From Flavobacterium sp. (GTDB taxonomy: Bacteria; Bacteroidota; Bacteroidia; Flavobacteriales; Flavobacteriaceae): a stretch of 64,000 nt of DNA. The stretch spans positions 2,099,871 to 2,163,870 of the forward strand of contig NZ_CP136574.1 of NCBI RefSeq assembly GCF_035195345.1. The letters are read 5' to 3'. The notes below the pieces were generated by a model that saw only the letters and a list, made by a program, of their open reading frames with translations, was not told where the DNA came from and did no database searches. Of this stretch, positions 9,135 through 17,690 are shown piece by piece; within the stretch, counting starts at the first letter, position 1; every line of letters starts with the position of its first letter. The position numbers and the translations under genes were made by a program.

Positions 9135-9989
9135 TTATCTTATTGGTTGATTTTGAATCAAATCTAAATACAGGTTAATTTTATCTTTCAACTCTTTTCT
9201 TGGAGCAATGAAATCTAAAAATCCGTGTTCTAATAAAAATTCTGAAGTTTGAAAACCTTCTGGTAAATCTTTACCTGTTGTGTCTCTTACAATACGAGGG
9301 CCAGCGAAGCCAATTAAAGCGCCAGGTTCTCCAATATTGATATCTCCTAACATTGCGTATGAAGCGGTAGTTCCACCCGTTGTAGGGTCAGTACATAATG
9401 AAATGTATGGAATTTGTTCTTCGGCTAATTGCGCTAATTTTGCTGAGGTTTTTGCTAATTGCATTAATGAATAAGCTGCTTCCATCATACGAGCTCCTCC
9501 TGATTTTGAAATCAAAACAAACGGAATTCTGTGTTTTATAGAATAGTCAATTGCTCTAGAAATTTTTTCTCCAACAACTGCTCCCATTGAACCACCAATA
9601 AAAGCAAAATCCATACAAGAAACGACTAAGTCTTTTCCTTTAGATTTTCCAACACCAGTTCTAATAGCGTCTTTTAATTTGGTTTTGTCCATTACATCTT
9701 TTAAACGATCACTGTATTTTTTAGTGTCTTCAAATTTTAATGGATCTTTTGATGTTAGTTTTGCATCAAGTTCAGTGAACTCGTTATTGTCGAATAAAAT
9801 TTCGAAATATTCTTTACTACCAATTCGTACATGATAATCGTCTTCTGGGCTTACCCATAGGTTTCTTGCCAATTCATCTTGATCAATGATTTTTCCTGTA
9901 GGTGATTTATACCATAAACCCTTTGGAACATCTTTTTTGTCCTCAGTTGCGGTAGTGATTCCTTTTTCTTTTCTTTTAAACCAAGCCAT
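9135..9989 (-). CDS. accD: Acetyl-CoA carboxylase carboxyltransferase subunit beta, lacking zinc-ribbon cysteines
   Basis: The 284-residue protein is the beta subunit of the carboxyltransferase that forms malonyl-CoA for fatty-acid synthesis. The crotonase-fold core is clear: SGGARMMEA, DPTTGGTTASYAMLGD, GALIGFAGPR and LPEGFQTSEFLLEHGFLD. The N-terminal region aligns with the usual zinc ribbon (GLWYKSPTGK... ARNLWVSPEDDYH), but each position where AccD normally has CPxC pairs is S, T, D or another residue, so no zinc can be held. The gene body is intact, so this is a lineage variant rather than decay. A heptamer repeat tract ends 4 bp before its ATG. It follows fbaA on the same strand. Confidence 0.95.
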   Translation of the reverse strand: MAWFKRKEKGITTATEDKKDVPKGLWYKSPTGKIIDQDELARNLWVSPEDDYHVRIGSKEYFEILFDNNEFTELDAKLTSKDPLKFEDTKKYSDRLKDVMDKTKLKDAIRTGVGKSKGKDLVVSCMDFAFIGGSMGAVVGEKISRAIDYSIKHRIPFVLISKSGGARMMEAAYSLMQLAKTSAKLAQLAEEQIPYISLCTDPTTGGTTASYAMLGDINIGEPGALIGFAGPRIVRDTTGKDLPEGFQTSEFLLEHGFLDFIAPRKELKDKINLYLDLIQNQPIR

Positions 9990-9993
9990 AATT

Positions 9994-10021
9994 AAGTTAG
10001 AAGTTAGAAGTTAGAAGTTGG
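9994..10021 (-). repeat. Heptamer tandem repeat in the accD leader
   Basis: On the plus strand it is three copies of AAGTTAG and one of AAGTTGG. Read toward accD it is CTAACTT repeated, ending 4 bp before the start codon. The same triple unit in the same orientation precedes rsgA at 51232-51252. Confidence 0.85.
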
Positions 10022-10069
10022 AAGGCTAACCTTATCTTCATCTAATTTCAATTAATAATAATTTTTAAA

Positions 10070-10098
10070 CTTCGTACTTTGTACCTCGTACTTCGTAC
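10070..10098. repeat. Heptamer tandem repeat abutting the fbaA stop
   Basis: The units CTTCGTA, CTTTGTA, CCTCGTA and CTTCGTA follow one another with exact 7-bp spacing and then run straight into the fbaA stop codon at 10099. The unit differs from the accD tract, but the period is the same. Confidence 0.8.
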
Positions 10099-11166
10099 TT
10101 ATAAAGTATTCACGTTATTTAAATCGGCAAAAGCTTGTTCTAATCTTGTGTTGAACGTTACTTCTCCTTCACGAACCCATTTTCTTGGATCGTAGTGTTT
10201 TTTGTTTGGACTATCTGCTCCGTCTGGACTTCCAATTTGAGTTCTTAAGTAATCGATTTTATTTACCATATAATCACGAATTCCTTCGGTGAAAGCAAAT
10301 TGTAAATCGGTGTCAATATTCATTTTAATTACTCCGTAAGAAATAGCTTCTCTAATTTCTTCTAAAGTAGAACCAGAACCACCGTGGAAAACAAAATCAA
10401 CTGGATTATTTCCTGTATTGAATTTATTTTGAACGTATTCTTGAGAATTTCTAAGAATTTTTGGAGTTAATTTCACATTTCCTGGTTTGTAAACGCCATG
10501 TACATTTCCAAAAGAAGCCGCGATTGTAAATCTTGGACTTACTTTCATTAATTCTTCATAAGCGTAAGCTACTTCATCAGGTTGTGTGTATAATTTTGAG
10601 CTATCTACATCTGAATTATCAACACCGTCTTCTTCACCGCCAGTAATTCCTAATTCAATTTCTAACGTCATTCCCATTTTACTCATTCTTTCTAAATATT
10701 TTTTAGAAATTTCTAAGTTTTCTTCAATTGGCTCTTCTGATAAATCAATCATGTGAGAACTGAATAATGGTTTTCCAGTTTCGGAAAAATGTTTTTCCGA
10801 AGCGTCTAATAAACCATCAATCCAAGGTAATAATTTTTTTGCGCAATGGTCTGTGTGTAAAATTACAGTAGCGCCATAAGCTTCAGCTAAAGTATGGATG
10901 TGTTTTGCACCTGCAACAGCTCCTAAAATTGCTGATTGTTCATTTTGGTTTGACAGGCCTTTTCCTGCATTAAATTGTGCACCACCATTAGAAAATTGAA
11001 TAATAACTGGAGCATTTAATTTGGCAGCAGTTTCTAAAACACCATTAATAGTGCTAGATCCTACAACGTTTACTGCTGGCAATGCAAATCCTTTTTGTTT
11101 TGCATAATTAAATATTTCTTGTACTTGATCTCCGGTAGCAACACCAGCTTTAATATTGTGACTCAT
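10099..11166 (-). CDS. fbaA: Class II fructose-bisphosphate aldolase
   Basis: This 355-residue enzyme cleaves fructose 1,6-bisphosphate in glycolysis and makes it in gluconeogenesis. The class II zinc motifs are present: TDHCAKKLLPW with the first histidine, ELGITGGEEDG, the second histidine region ASFGNVHGVYKPG, and FHGGSGST followed by NIDTDLQFAF. The length and N-terminus (MSHNIKAGVATGDQVQEIFNYAK) fit the long FbaA subclass. It lies between tamL (47 bp upstream in its own direction) and accD (109 bp downstream). The fbaA-accD gap holds two heptamer repeat tracts, so co-transcription is possible but not shown. Confidence 0.96.
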   Translation of the reverse strand: MSHNIKAGVATGDQVQEIFNYAKQKGFALPAVNVVGSSTINGVLETAAKLNAPVIIQFSNGGAQFNAGKGLSNQNEQSAILGAVAGAKHIHTLAEAYGATVILHTDHCAKKLLPWIDGLLDASEKHFSETGKPLFSSHMIDLSEEPIEENLEISKKYLERMSKMGMTLEIELGITGGEEDGVDNSDVDSSKLYTQPDEVAYAYEELMKVSPRFTIAASFGNVHGVYKPGNVKLTPKILRNSQEYVQNKFNTGNNPVDFVFHGGSGSTLEEIREAISYGVIKMNIDTDLQFAFTEGIRDYMVNKIDYLRTQIGSPDGADSPNKKHYDPRKWVREGEVTFNTRLEQAFADLNNVNTL

Positions 11167-11213
11167 AGTTGATTGTTTTTATAATGGTTTTGCAAAAATA
11201 ATAATTTAAAAAA

Positions 11214-13763
11214 TTAGAATGGATAATTAATACCAAAATTTAGCACTGTTTTGCTAAAGTTAATCCCTTTTAACCATCTATCTCCCACTTCTCTACCAGG
11301 ATCATAAGCTTTGTAGCCTAAATCAAAGCGAAAGACAAAGAAGTCAAAATCGTATCGTAAACCAATACCAGAACCTAGTGCTAAGTCTTCAAACGAACTA
11401 AATCCATTAAAGGTATAATCTTCATCGGTAATGTTATCAAATATGTTCCAAATATTTCCAATATCAGCAAAAAAAGCGCTGTGAAAATTCCCACCTACTC
11501 TAAAACGGTATTCCAAACTATAAGCTAATTTAAAGTTGGCTTCATTGAAATCATTAATTCCTCCACTTCTTCCCGGACCTAAGCTATAAGCTTGCCAGCC
11601 TCTATTGTCATTTGAACCGCCCGAAAAATAACTTCGTGAAAATGGGATTGATTGTGCATTGCCAAATGGTACAGCTATACCAGCAAATGCTCGCATAGCC
11701 AATGTGTTTTTCTTGCCAAAATCCCAATGTTTGATATAGTCTATTTCTCCTTTTATATACTGAGAATATTCAATACCAAACATAGTTTTATTCCCATTTT
11801 GATTCAAGTCTTCATTTTTTGAATCGGCTAATAGCGAAAGTACATTTCCTGCAGACTCTATTTTAGTTCGTATGGAATAAAAATTATTATCTAATAAATT
11901 GGCTTTTGTATTTCTAAAAAAAGTAATGCTCGATGAAACAATTAAGTTGTTTTCAATTAAACGAATTCTTCTTTCACCAATACTTCTGATTGTTTTGTAT
12001 TCTGTGTCACTTGGTGATAATGAAGTTACTCCATTTTGAACATCATCAATAAAATTTACAGCGCCTTGCGTAGTTAAATTCCCGTTTTCTAAATTAGCAG
12101 GGTCAACATTATATGTTTGAGCTAAATCATTTAAAGTATTGTACGAAGAAGTATATACATTAAAGTAATTTTCTGGATTTAGATTTTTAATAAATTGAAT
12201 ATTTAGTAAATCAAATCGGAAAGTGTGTTTTTGTTTTGGAATCCAGCTGTAGTTAAAAACACCGGTTAAATTTTCTTTATCTAATCCTATATTTCGTTGA
12301 CTTGTTAAACTAATATTTGCATTAGTTGTTGGAAGCATTTCTTTTCTAATGATTTTACGAGTATTCGCTGGAAAAACAATCCTTGGAAAGCTAAGTTTTC
12401 CTTCAATTCCATATTCTGAAATATTGAAAAATACATTGTTCGGATTCGCTAAGTCTTTTGATGAACCGATGTTTCCTTTTGCTGCTAATTCAAATGTTTC
12501 GGCTCTTTTAAATAAATTTCGCCATGTAAATGCCATCCTTCCACTAATTCCTAATTCTTGAACATCTGATGTTGTAACATCAAATGAAGGTTGCCAAACA
12601 TACTTAGGCTTACTCATTAAGTAAATGTTTGCAATTAAAGATGTTTTTGTGGTGTCATTTGGATCTTCAATATATTCAATATTTGGGTAATTGAATACTT
12701 TTAAATTACTTAAAGATTTTGATGTTAACGTTCTATCATTATCACTAAACAGTTTGCCTTTTTCAATAAAAATAGCATTTGTGATGGCTTTAGGTTTGTA
12801 TTTTAATTTTCCAGCACTATAAATAGTAAAATTTCTATAGGTTACGCTATCATTAAATTGATTACTTTCTTTTTTAGAAGTATTGTTTGTAAAAATGTTA
12901 ACCTGACTAATTTTATAAATTGAAAATGGTTTTTTTACCAATTCGTCCCCATTTTTAACGTATCGGTCTTCAATTTTTAAGTCAATATTCATTTTTTGAG
13001 TGGAATCATCAAATATGGCATTGTATTTAATGTTGCTTTCTTGAAAATGATATACACCATTATTTCTTAAATATTGTGTTATTCTTTTGCGTTCGTTGTC
13101 GAAATTACTAAAATTATATTGATCTCCTTTTTTTATGAAAGTTTTACTTTCTTGAATAGAATATAGGCTATCTACAACAGGACTCTCAATGTATTTAAAT
13201 ATCGAATCTATAAAATAAGGCTTTCCAGTTGTTACTTTGTAGACAACTTTTCCTCTTTTATTTCCTACAGAGTCAATAGACATGGATACTTTGTTTCTTA
13301 TGTAGCCATTGTTATAATAATATCCACTGAGGCGATCTTTAGATTTTAATGCTTTTCGTTCATCTATTATCACGGGAGCTTCGCCCGTTTCTTTCATAAA
13401 ACGGTGTATTCCACTTACAAAAAATGATTTTCCTAATCGTTCTACTTGTTTAGGCGATAGCAGTCGGTTTAGCCTTTTAATTCGGTTAGGTTTTTTGTTT
13501 AACCAAACTTGATAGGAAGAATCTGGGTTTGGTCTAGCCGTATTGTATAATGTAAGTCCAAATGGATAATTTAAAAACTTAGTATTAGGTTGTTGTACTA
13601 CTAAATTATTTACACGGTCTTCTTTATTTAGTTCGTCATTAACAAAAACCTCGTTTTTGGTTAACAATTTTTTACTTTCGGGCACACGTTTAACTAACGA
13701 ACACGAATAAATTATTGTACCAATTACAAATAATAATGTTATTTTTGATAAATTATTTCTCAA
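11214..13763 (-). CDS. tamL: TamL-like outer-membrane assembly lipoprotein (BamA/TamA superfamily)
   Basis: The 849-residue protein starts with a lipoprotein signal (IGTIIYSCS, acylated Cys at 21). It continues with POTRA-like segments (about 80-400, e.g. GKPYFIDSIF, QYLRNNGVYHF) and ends in an Omp85-type barrel (about 430-849) that contains the lid-loop region RGWQAYSLGPGRSGG. Bacteroidota replace TamA with this lipoprotein form, which works with TamB in outer-membrane insertion or lipid traffic. The final residues (FSKTVLNFGINYPF) form an aromatic C-terminal barrel strand. It is divergent from the methyltransferase gene, with only 36 bp between them. A TATTTTTG box lies on the minus strand at 13784-13791. 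Confidence 0.85.
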   Translation of the reverse strand: MRNNLSKITLLFVIGTIIYSCSLVKRVPESKKLLTKNEVFVNDELNKEDRVNNLVVQQPNTKFLNYPFGLTLYNTARPNPDSSYQVWLNKKPNRIKRLNRLLSPKQVERLGKSFFVSGIHRFMKETGEAPVIIDERKALKSKDRLSGYYYNNGYIRNKVSMSIDSVGNKRGKVVYKVTTGKPYFIDSIFKYIESPVVDSLYSIQESKTFIKKGDQYNFSNFDNERKRITQYLRNNGVYHFQESNIKYNAIFDDSTQKMNIDLKIEDRYVKNGDELVKKPFSIYKISQVNIFTNNTSKKESNQFNDSVTYRNFTIYSAGKLKYKPKAITNAIFIEKGKLFSDNDRTLTSKSLSNLKVFNYPNIEYIEDPNDTTKTSLIANIYLMSKPKYVWQPSFDVTTSDVQELGISGRMAFTWRNLFKRAETFELAAKGNIGSSKDLANPNNVFFNISEYGIEGKLSFPRIVFPANTRKIIRKEMLPTTNANISLTSQRNIGLDKENLTGVFNYSWIPKQKHTFRFDLLNIQFIKNLNPENYFNVYTSSYNTLNDLAQTYNVDPANLENGNLTTQGAVNFIDDVQNGVTSLSPSDTEYKTIRSIGERRIRLIENNLIVSSSITFFRNTKANLLDNNFYSIRTKIESAGNVLSLLADSKNEDLNQNGNKTMFGIEYSQYIKGEIDYIKHWDFGKKNTLAMRAFAGIAVPFGNAQSIPFSRSYFSGGSNDNRGWQAYSLGPGRSGGINDFNEANFKLAYSLEYRFRVGGNFHSAFFADIGNIWNIFDNITDEDYTFNGFSSFEDLALGSGIGLRYDFDFFVFRFDLGYKAYDPGREVGDRWLKGINFSKTVLNFGINYPF

Positions 13764-13799
13764 AGCACTTTTTAAAAGTTAGTCAAAAATACAATTTTT

Positions 13800-14525
13800 A
13801 TGCTTAGTAAAAACCAAATTAAGTTAATTACAAGCTTACAACAAAAAAAATATAGAAAACAAGAACAACTTTTCTTTGCCGAAGGTATAAAGGTAGTTCA
13901 AGAATTGTTACATTCTAACTTTGAATTGCAAGAATTGTTTACCACTAAACAAGATTTTTTGTCGGTTTCAAAAGACAAACTCCATGCCATTTCTGAGGCT
14001 GAATTAAAAAAAATTAGTGCGTTAGCTACTTCAAATTCATGTTTGGCTGTTTTTAAAATTCCAAAGGCTAAAGAAATGAAAGAAAGTGGCTTAATTTTGG
14101 CTTTAGATGATGTTAGAGATCCTGGAAATTTAGGCACCATTATACGTTTGTGTGATTGGTTTGGGATTGAAACGTTATTTTGCTCAGAAGAAACGGTTGA
14201 TATTTATAATCCGAAAGTAGTGCAGGCTACTATGGGTTCTATCAGTAGAGTTAATGTTGTTTATGGAGATTTAGAAAACTTTCTAGTAAAAACCAAATTA
14301 ACTGTATTTGGGACTTTTATGGATGGAAAAAATATTTACCAAGAATCACTTCCAAACGATGGTATTATTGTTATGGGAAATGAAGCAAATGGAATTTCTG
14401 AAGCAGTTGAAAAGTTAGTAACTGATCGAATAGCAATTCCTAGATTTGGTGATTTACAAATTACAGAAAGTTTAAATGTTGCAACTGCAACCGCTATTAT
14501 TTTGAGCGAATTTAAACGAAACTAA
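13800..14525 (+). CDS. TrmH/SpoU-family RNA 2'-O-methyltransferase
   Basis: This 241-residue SPOUT methyltransferase has the three family motifs: DDVRDPGNLGTIIRLCDWFG (motif 1, about 102-121), GIIVMGNEANGIS (motif 2) and ITESLNVATATAIILSEF (motif 3, knot and SAM pocket). The N-terminal part (KNQIKLITSLQQKKYRKQEQLFFAEG) is the substrate-binding L30e-like domain found in rRNA guanosine methylases of the RlmB/TsnR type. It probably 2'-O-methylates a ribose in rRNA or tRNA; the exact site cannot be told from sequence. It is convergent with porT, 5 bp from it, and divergent from tamL. Confidence 0.9.
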   Translation: MLSKNQIKLITSLQQKKYRKQEQLFFAEGIKVVQELLHSNFELQELFTTKQDFLSVSKDKLHAISEAELKKISALATSNSCLAVFKIPKAKEMKESGLILALDDVRDPGNLGTIIRLCDWFGIETLFCSEETVDIYNPKVVQATMGSISRVNVVYGDLENFLVKTKLTVFGTFMDGKNIYQESLPNDGIIVMGNEANGISEAVEKLVTDRIAIPRFGDLQITESLNVATATAIILSEFKRN

Positions 14526-14530
14526 GTATA

Positions 14531-15223
14531 TTAGTGAAACGAAAAATTTATAAAAAATCCCCTTGTTTTCATTTCCTGAATATTTCCTGTCCATTGACTA
14601 TTAGGGTCATTGTCACGAATTAATTCATCATTCATACTAAACACACCCCGTATTGAAGGTGAAAAAATAAAATATTCAAGATATAAATCGATACCAAATC
14701 CTACTTCATAAAAATTAGTCCATTTGGTTGTTCTAAAACGATTATTAAGATTGTCATCAGGTGAATCTGAATTACTACCTAAATTTAAGGCTGTTGAAAC
14801 ACCTCCTAATAAGTAAGGTCTAACATTTCCAGTTCGTAAAGCCGAATATTTTAAAAGGACCGGAAAGAAAATATAGGTAGACTTCACTTCTCTTAAACGA
14901 TCGCCAGAGTCAATAATATTTGGATAAATAAAATTTCGTTGGGTTACATATAATCCAGGCTCAAACCGTAAATCAAAATATTCTACTAATCTTAGATTTC
15001 CAATTAAACCTACATTAAAACCAGTTGTTGTACCAACTTCAATATCCTCGGTAACCGTTTTATAATCAAATTTAAAGTCTAAATTATTGAACCCCAGGTA
15101 ATATCCCCAATGCACGCGTTGTTTGTTCCAATTTTCTTTGTTGATAATTGGGTTTTTACTAAACATTCCTTCTTGAGCAAAAAGAAGTGGTGTGAAAAGT
15201 AATAAAAATAAAAACTTCTTCAT
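14531..15223 (-). CDS. porT: Type IX secretion / gliding protein PorT-like outer-membrane protein
   Basis: The 230-residue protein has a signal peptide (MKKFLFLLLFTPLLFAQ) and an eight-strand-type small barrel with alternating aromatic strands (VHWGYYLGFNN, EYFDLRFEPGLYVTQRNF, YLLGGVSTALNLG, EVGFGIDLYLEYFIFSPSIRGVFS). It ends in a hydrophobic FFINFSFH. The length and the position directly after menG/ubiE fit PorT/SprT, which is needed for the type IX secretion system and gliding. The name rests on length, architecture and this neighbourhood as I remember it; a generic porin-family protein is the alternative. The stop-to-start gap to ubiE is 1 bp, so the two are co-transcribed. A secreted type IX substrate is encoded nearby at 16823. 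Confidence 0.75.
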   Translation of the reverse strand: MKKFLFLLLFTPLLFAQEGMFSKNPIINKENWNKQRVHWGYYLGFNNLDFKFDYKTVTEDIEVGTTTGFNVGLIGNLRLVEYFDLRFEPGLYVTQRNFIYPNIIDSGDRLREVKSTYIFFPVLLKYSALRTGNVRPYLLGGVSTALNLGSNSDSPDDNLNNRFRTTKWTNFYEVGFGIDLYLEYFIFSPSIRGVFSMNDELIRDNDPNSQWTGNIQEMKTRGFFINFSFH

Positions 15224-15224
15224 A

Positions 15225-15956
15225 TTATTTTTTAGATGCTTGGTAAATTGTAGCTACTCCAAATGTTTGAGGTAGATGTTTTACATCTATAAACCCAATT
15301 TTTCTTAAAATATTGTTTAATACTTCTCCAAAAGGAAATTCATTTGCAGAATTTGATAAATAAGTATAAGCGGATTGATCTTTTGAAAACAATTTTCCTA
15401 CTAAAGGAAGAATTACTTTTGAATGAAAAGCATACCCTTGCTTAAATGGAAACTGAGTTGGTACAGACGTTTCTAAAATAATAAATTGTCCGCCAGGCTT
15501 TAATGTTCTTAAAATTTCCATCAAACCTTTTTCAAGATTTTCAAAATTACGCACACCATAAGCAACCGTAATTACATCAAAATAATTATCTGGATAAGGA
15601 ATGTTTTCACCATCGCCCAAAACCATTTGTATTTTTGAAGTTAATTTTTGTGCTTCAATTTTTTTCTTCCCAACATCTAACATGCCTTGCGAAATGTCTA
15701 AACCTATAATTTCTTCGGCTGTAGTGCTAGCAAATAAAATAGCCAAATCGCCCGTACCCGTTGCAATATCTAAAATTGATTTAGGTTGTTTTGTCGCTAC
15801 CATTTTTAAGATTTTTTGCTTCCATTTTGCATCGGTTCCAAAAGAAATTACGCGATTTAATCCGTCGTAATTACCCGAAATGGTATCAAACATTTGAGCA
15901 ACTTGTTCTTTTTTGCCTAAATCTGAATCTTTGTATGGTTTTATAATTTTGGACAT
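15225..15956 (-). CDS. ubiE: Demethylmenaquinone C-methyltransferase (MenG/UbiE)
   Basis: The 243-residue SAM-dependent enzyme methylates the quinone ring in the last step of menaquinone synthesis. It shows MFDTISGNYDGLNRVISFG (UbiE signature 1), the SAM loop DIATGTGDLA, and VAYGVRNFENLEKGLMEILR with LKPGGQFIILE. The frame continues 24 codons further upstream, but the extra peptide is hydrophobic and unlike UbiE. A candidate promoter (15975-16003) lies between the two possible starts, so I take MSKIIKPYKDSD at 15956. It leads a two-gene unit with porT. Confidence 0.93.
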   Translation of the reverse strand: MSKIIKPYKDSDLGKKEQVAQMFDTISGNYDGLNRVISFGTDAKWKQKILKMVATKQPKSILDIATGTGDLAILFASTTAEEIIGLDISQGMLDVGKKKIEAQKLTSKIQMVLGDGENIPYPDNYFDVITVAYGVRNFENLEKGLMEILRTLKPGGQFIILETSVPTQFPFKQGYAFHSKVILPLVGKLFSKDQSAYTYLSNSANEFPFGEVLNNILRKIGFIDVKHLPQTFGVATIYQASKK

Positions 15957-15974
15957 TTTCTTGTTTTTGGATAA

Positions 15975-16003
15975 CAAAAGTACTGATAAAAAATCAAATA
16001 CAA
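15975..16003 (-). promoter_or_regulatory. Candidate ubiE-porT promoter
   Basis: The minus strand reads TTG (16001-16003), an 18-bp spacer and TACTTTTG (15975-15982). It predicts a very short leader before the ATG at 15954-15956 and supports that start. Confidence 0.5.
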
Positions 16004-16094
16004 TTGCAAAATATAATTTCAAGTTCAAAAATCAAATGGAAGAAATGTTTTTAGGAACACAGATTTATGAAATTTAAAAAAATCTGTTTTAGTT

Positions 16095-16182
16095 ACACAA
16101 AGTATCTCAAAATTTTACACGAAGTTTCACAAAGAAATTATAAAAAAATCAGTGGAAATCCGTAAAACCAGTGTTATCAGTA
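16095..16182. repeat. Degenerate intergenic repeat (ACACAAAG and AATCnGTG units)
   Basis: This non-coding stretch contains loosely repeated ACAC(A/G)AAGT / TTTCACAAAG units, then AATCAGTGG, AATCCGTAA, AACCAGTGT and TATCAGTA at 9-10 bp steps. The second part resembles intergenic tracts at 32819-32878 and 44476-44502. No gene is seen between 15957 and 16192. Confidence 0.5.
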
Positions 16183-16192
16183 CTCTAAAAAA

Positions 16193-16678
16193 CTATTTTC
16201 TAACGTACGTCAAAAAAGTAAAATCGTAATCGTGTTTTTCGTCTTTAGTATGGTATTCCTCGAAAACTAATTCCCATTTGTCAGTATCAATCACTGGAAA
16301 AAAAGTATCGGCTTCAATGGTAGTATGCACACGCGTTAAGTCGATTTTATCGGAAATTTCGATGGATTGATTGTAGATTTCGCCTCCACCAATGATGAAA
16401 ACTTCTTCCTCTTTTGGACAAAAAGCAATTGCTTGTTGTAAACTACTCGCTACCAAACAACCTTCTGGCACATCATAGTTTTTTTGTCGAGTAATGACAA
16501 TATGAGTTCTATTAGGTAACGGTTTCGGAAAGCTTTCAAAAGTTTTTCTACCCATCACAATATAATGACCTGAAGTTAAACTTTTAAAGCGCTTGAAATC
16601 ATCTGGCAAATGCCAAACCAATTGATTGTCTTTTCCTAAAGCATTGTTTTCGGATGCGGCTGCGATTATGGTGAGCAT
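16193..16678 (-). CDS. folA: Dihydrofolate reductase
   Basis: This 161-residue enzyme reduces dihydrofolate to tetrahydrofolate with NADPH. Clear family features are MLTIIAAASENNALGKDNQLVWHLPDD (start, Met20-type loop and the catalytic Asp region, split here only for description), GRKTFESFPKPLPNR for NADPH binding, FIIGGGEIYNQS, and a C-terminal DFTFLTYVRK. It supports thymidylate synthase, which is encoded about 1 kb further along on the same strand with a secreted-protein gene between them. The folA upstream gap (16679-16822) shows no clear promoter box or other feature. Confidence 0.96.
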   Translation of the reverse strand: MLTIIAAASENNALGKDNQLVWHLPDDFKRFKSLTSGHYIVMGRKTFESFPKPLPNRTHIVITRQKNYDVPEGCLVASSLQQAIAFCPKEEEVFIIGGGEIYNQSIEISDKIDLTRVHTTIEADTFFPVIDTDKWELVFEEYHTKDEKHDYDFTFLTYVRK

Positions 16679-16822
16679 ATGTCTAAATTTTTATAGCCAA
16701 TATAAGAAATTTAAATTTAAAATAATTAAAATATTTTTGTTATCTAATTATTTAATTGCGCTGATTTATAGGGGTTACCTTCAATGCTTGTCATAGCATT
16801 TAATGCTCAGTAAATTTTATTG

Positions 16823-17617
16823 TTAGTCTGAAATTAGTAGCTTATCTACTTCTATGATTTTGTTTTCTTCAGTTAGACTAATGATATAAAGTCCTCTTTG
16901 AAGATGCTCCTTTGAAATAGTAAAAGTCTGACCAAAAATATTATTTACTTGCTTTACTTTTTGTCCGATTGAGTTATAAATCGTCAAAGTTGCATTTTTA
17001 AGATCGACATTTGTTTGTATTGTTGTCGAGTAAATCATAGGGTTGGGAAATATTGAAAAAATACTTTTATTTGAATTTTCATTAATATTTAAGTTTCCTT
17101 GTCCTGACAGAATGCAAGTATTTGGAGTGCTTTCGTAAGCATAATCTTTTATGGTAAAAGATGAGGATGTTGCTTGTAAATCTATACGCGCCCAGCCGAA
17201 GTAAGTGTTTGTTTCTTCAATTAATTTCAGTGCTAAATATTTATCTGTTTCTCCAGCCCAGTAACCTTGGTTCGCCCCCAAAGCCATTATGCCAGGCGTA
17301 TTAGAATCATACCATGTTGCTAATGACACACAAATAGTATTTGATGTTGCTAATGCCCAAGGTAAATATGTACCGTCAACAAAATTTCCTGAATAAGCAT
17401 TGTTATTTTGAGGATAACAAACAATTCCAACTATACCTGCACTTTCGACATGTTGAATTATGAAATCAACTACTGTGTCATTATTCAAATCCAAAGAATA
17501 TGTAGCATTTGGAGTTGTGTCAGGTATGTCAGTATATATAATTTGCGAGTATAATCTAATATTATTAAAAAACAATATTAATATGCAGTGTATGAAACTT
17601 TTTTTATTCAAAAACAT
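16823..17617 (-). CDS. Secreted protein with type IX (type A) sorting domain
   Basis: The 264-residue protein has an N-terminal signal peptide (hydrophobic ILILFFNNIRLYSQ). The middle part resembles secreted Bacteroidota proteins of unknown function (DTTPNATYSLDLNNDTVVDFII; YFGWARIDL). The C-terminal type A sorting domain of about 75 residues has the landmarks SIFPNPM, YNSIGQKVKQV and RGLYIISL, and ends in KLLISD. The domain directs export through the type IX system and is then removed, with the protein released or tethered at the surface. The cargo function is unknown. It sits alone between folA and thyA. Confidence 0.88.
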   Translation of the reverse strand: MFLNKKSFIHCILILFFNNIRLYSQIIYTDIPDTTPNATYSLDLNNDTVVDFIIQHVESAGIVGIVCYPQNNNAYSGNFVDGTYLPWALATSNTICVSLATWYDSNTPGIMALGANQGYWAGETDKYLALKLIEETNTYFGWARIDLQATSSSFTIKDYAYESTPNTCILSGQGNLNINENSNKSIFSIFPNPMIYSTTIQTNVDLKNATLTIYNSIGQKVKQVNNIFGQTFTISKEHLQRGLYIISLTEENKIIEVDKLLISD

Positions 17618-17690
17618 TATTTTTTCATTTATATGCTTTCGTGATTAATTACCTGCCGGATTACTTTTAATACTAAATTGTTATCTTTTC

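Noticed and set aside
15957..16192. Small gene between ubiE and folA
   Set aside because: Only very short frames exist and the sequence is made of degenerate repeats.
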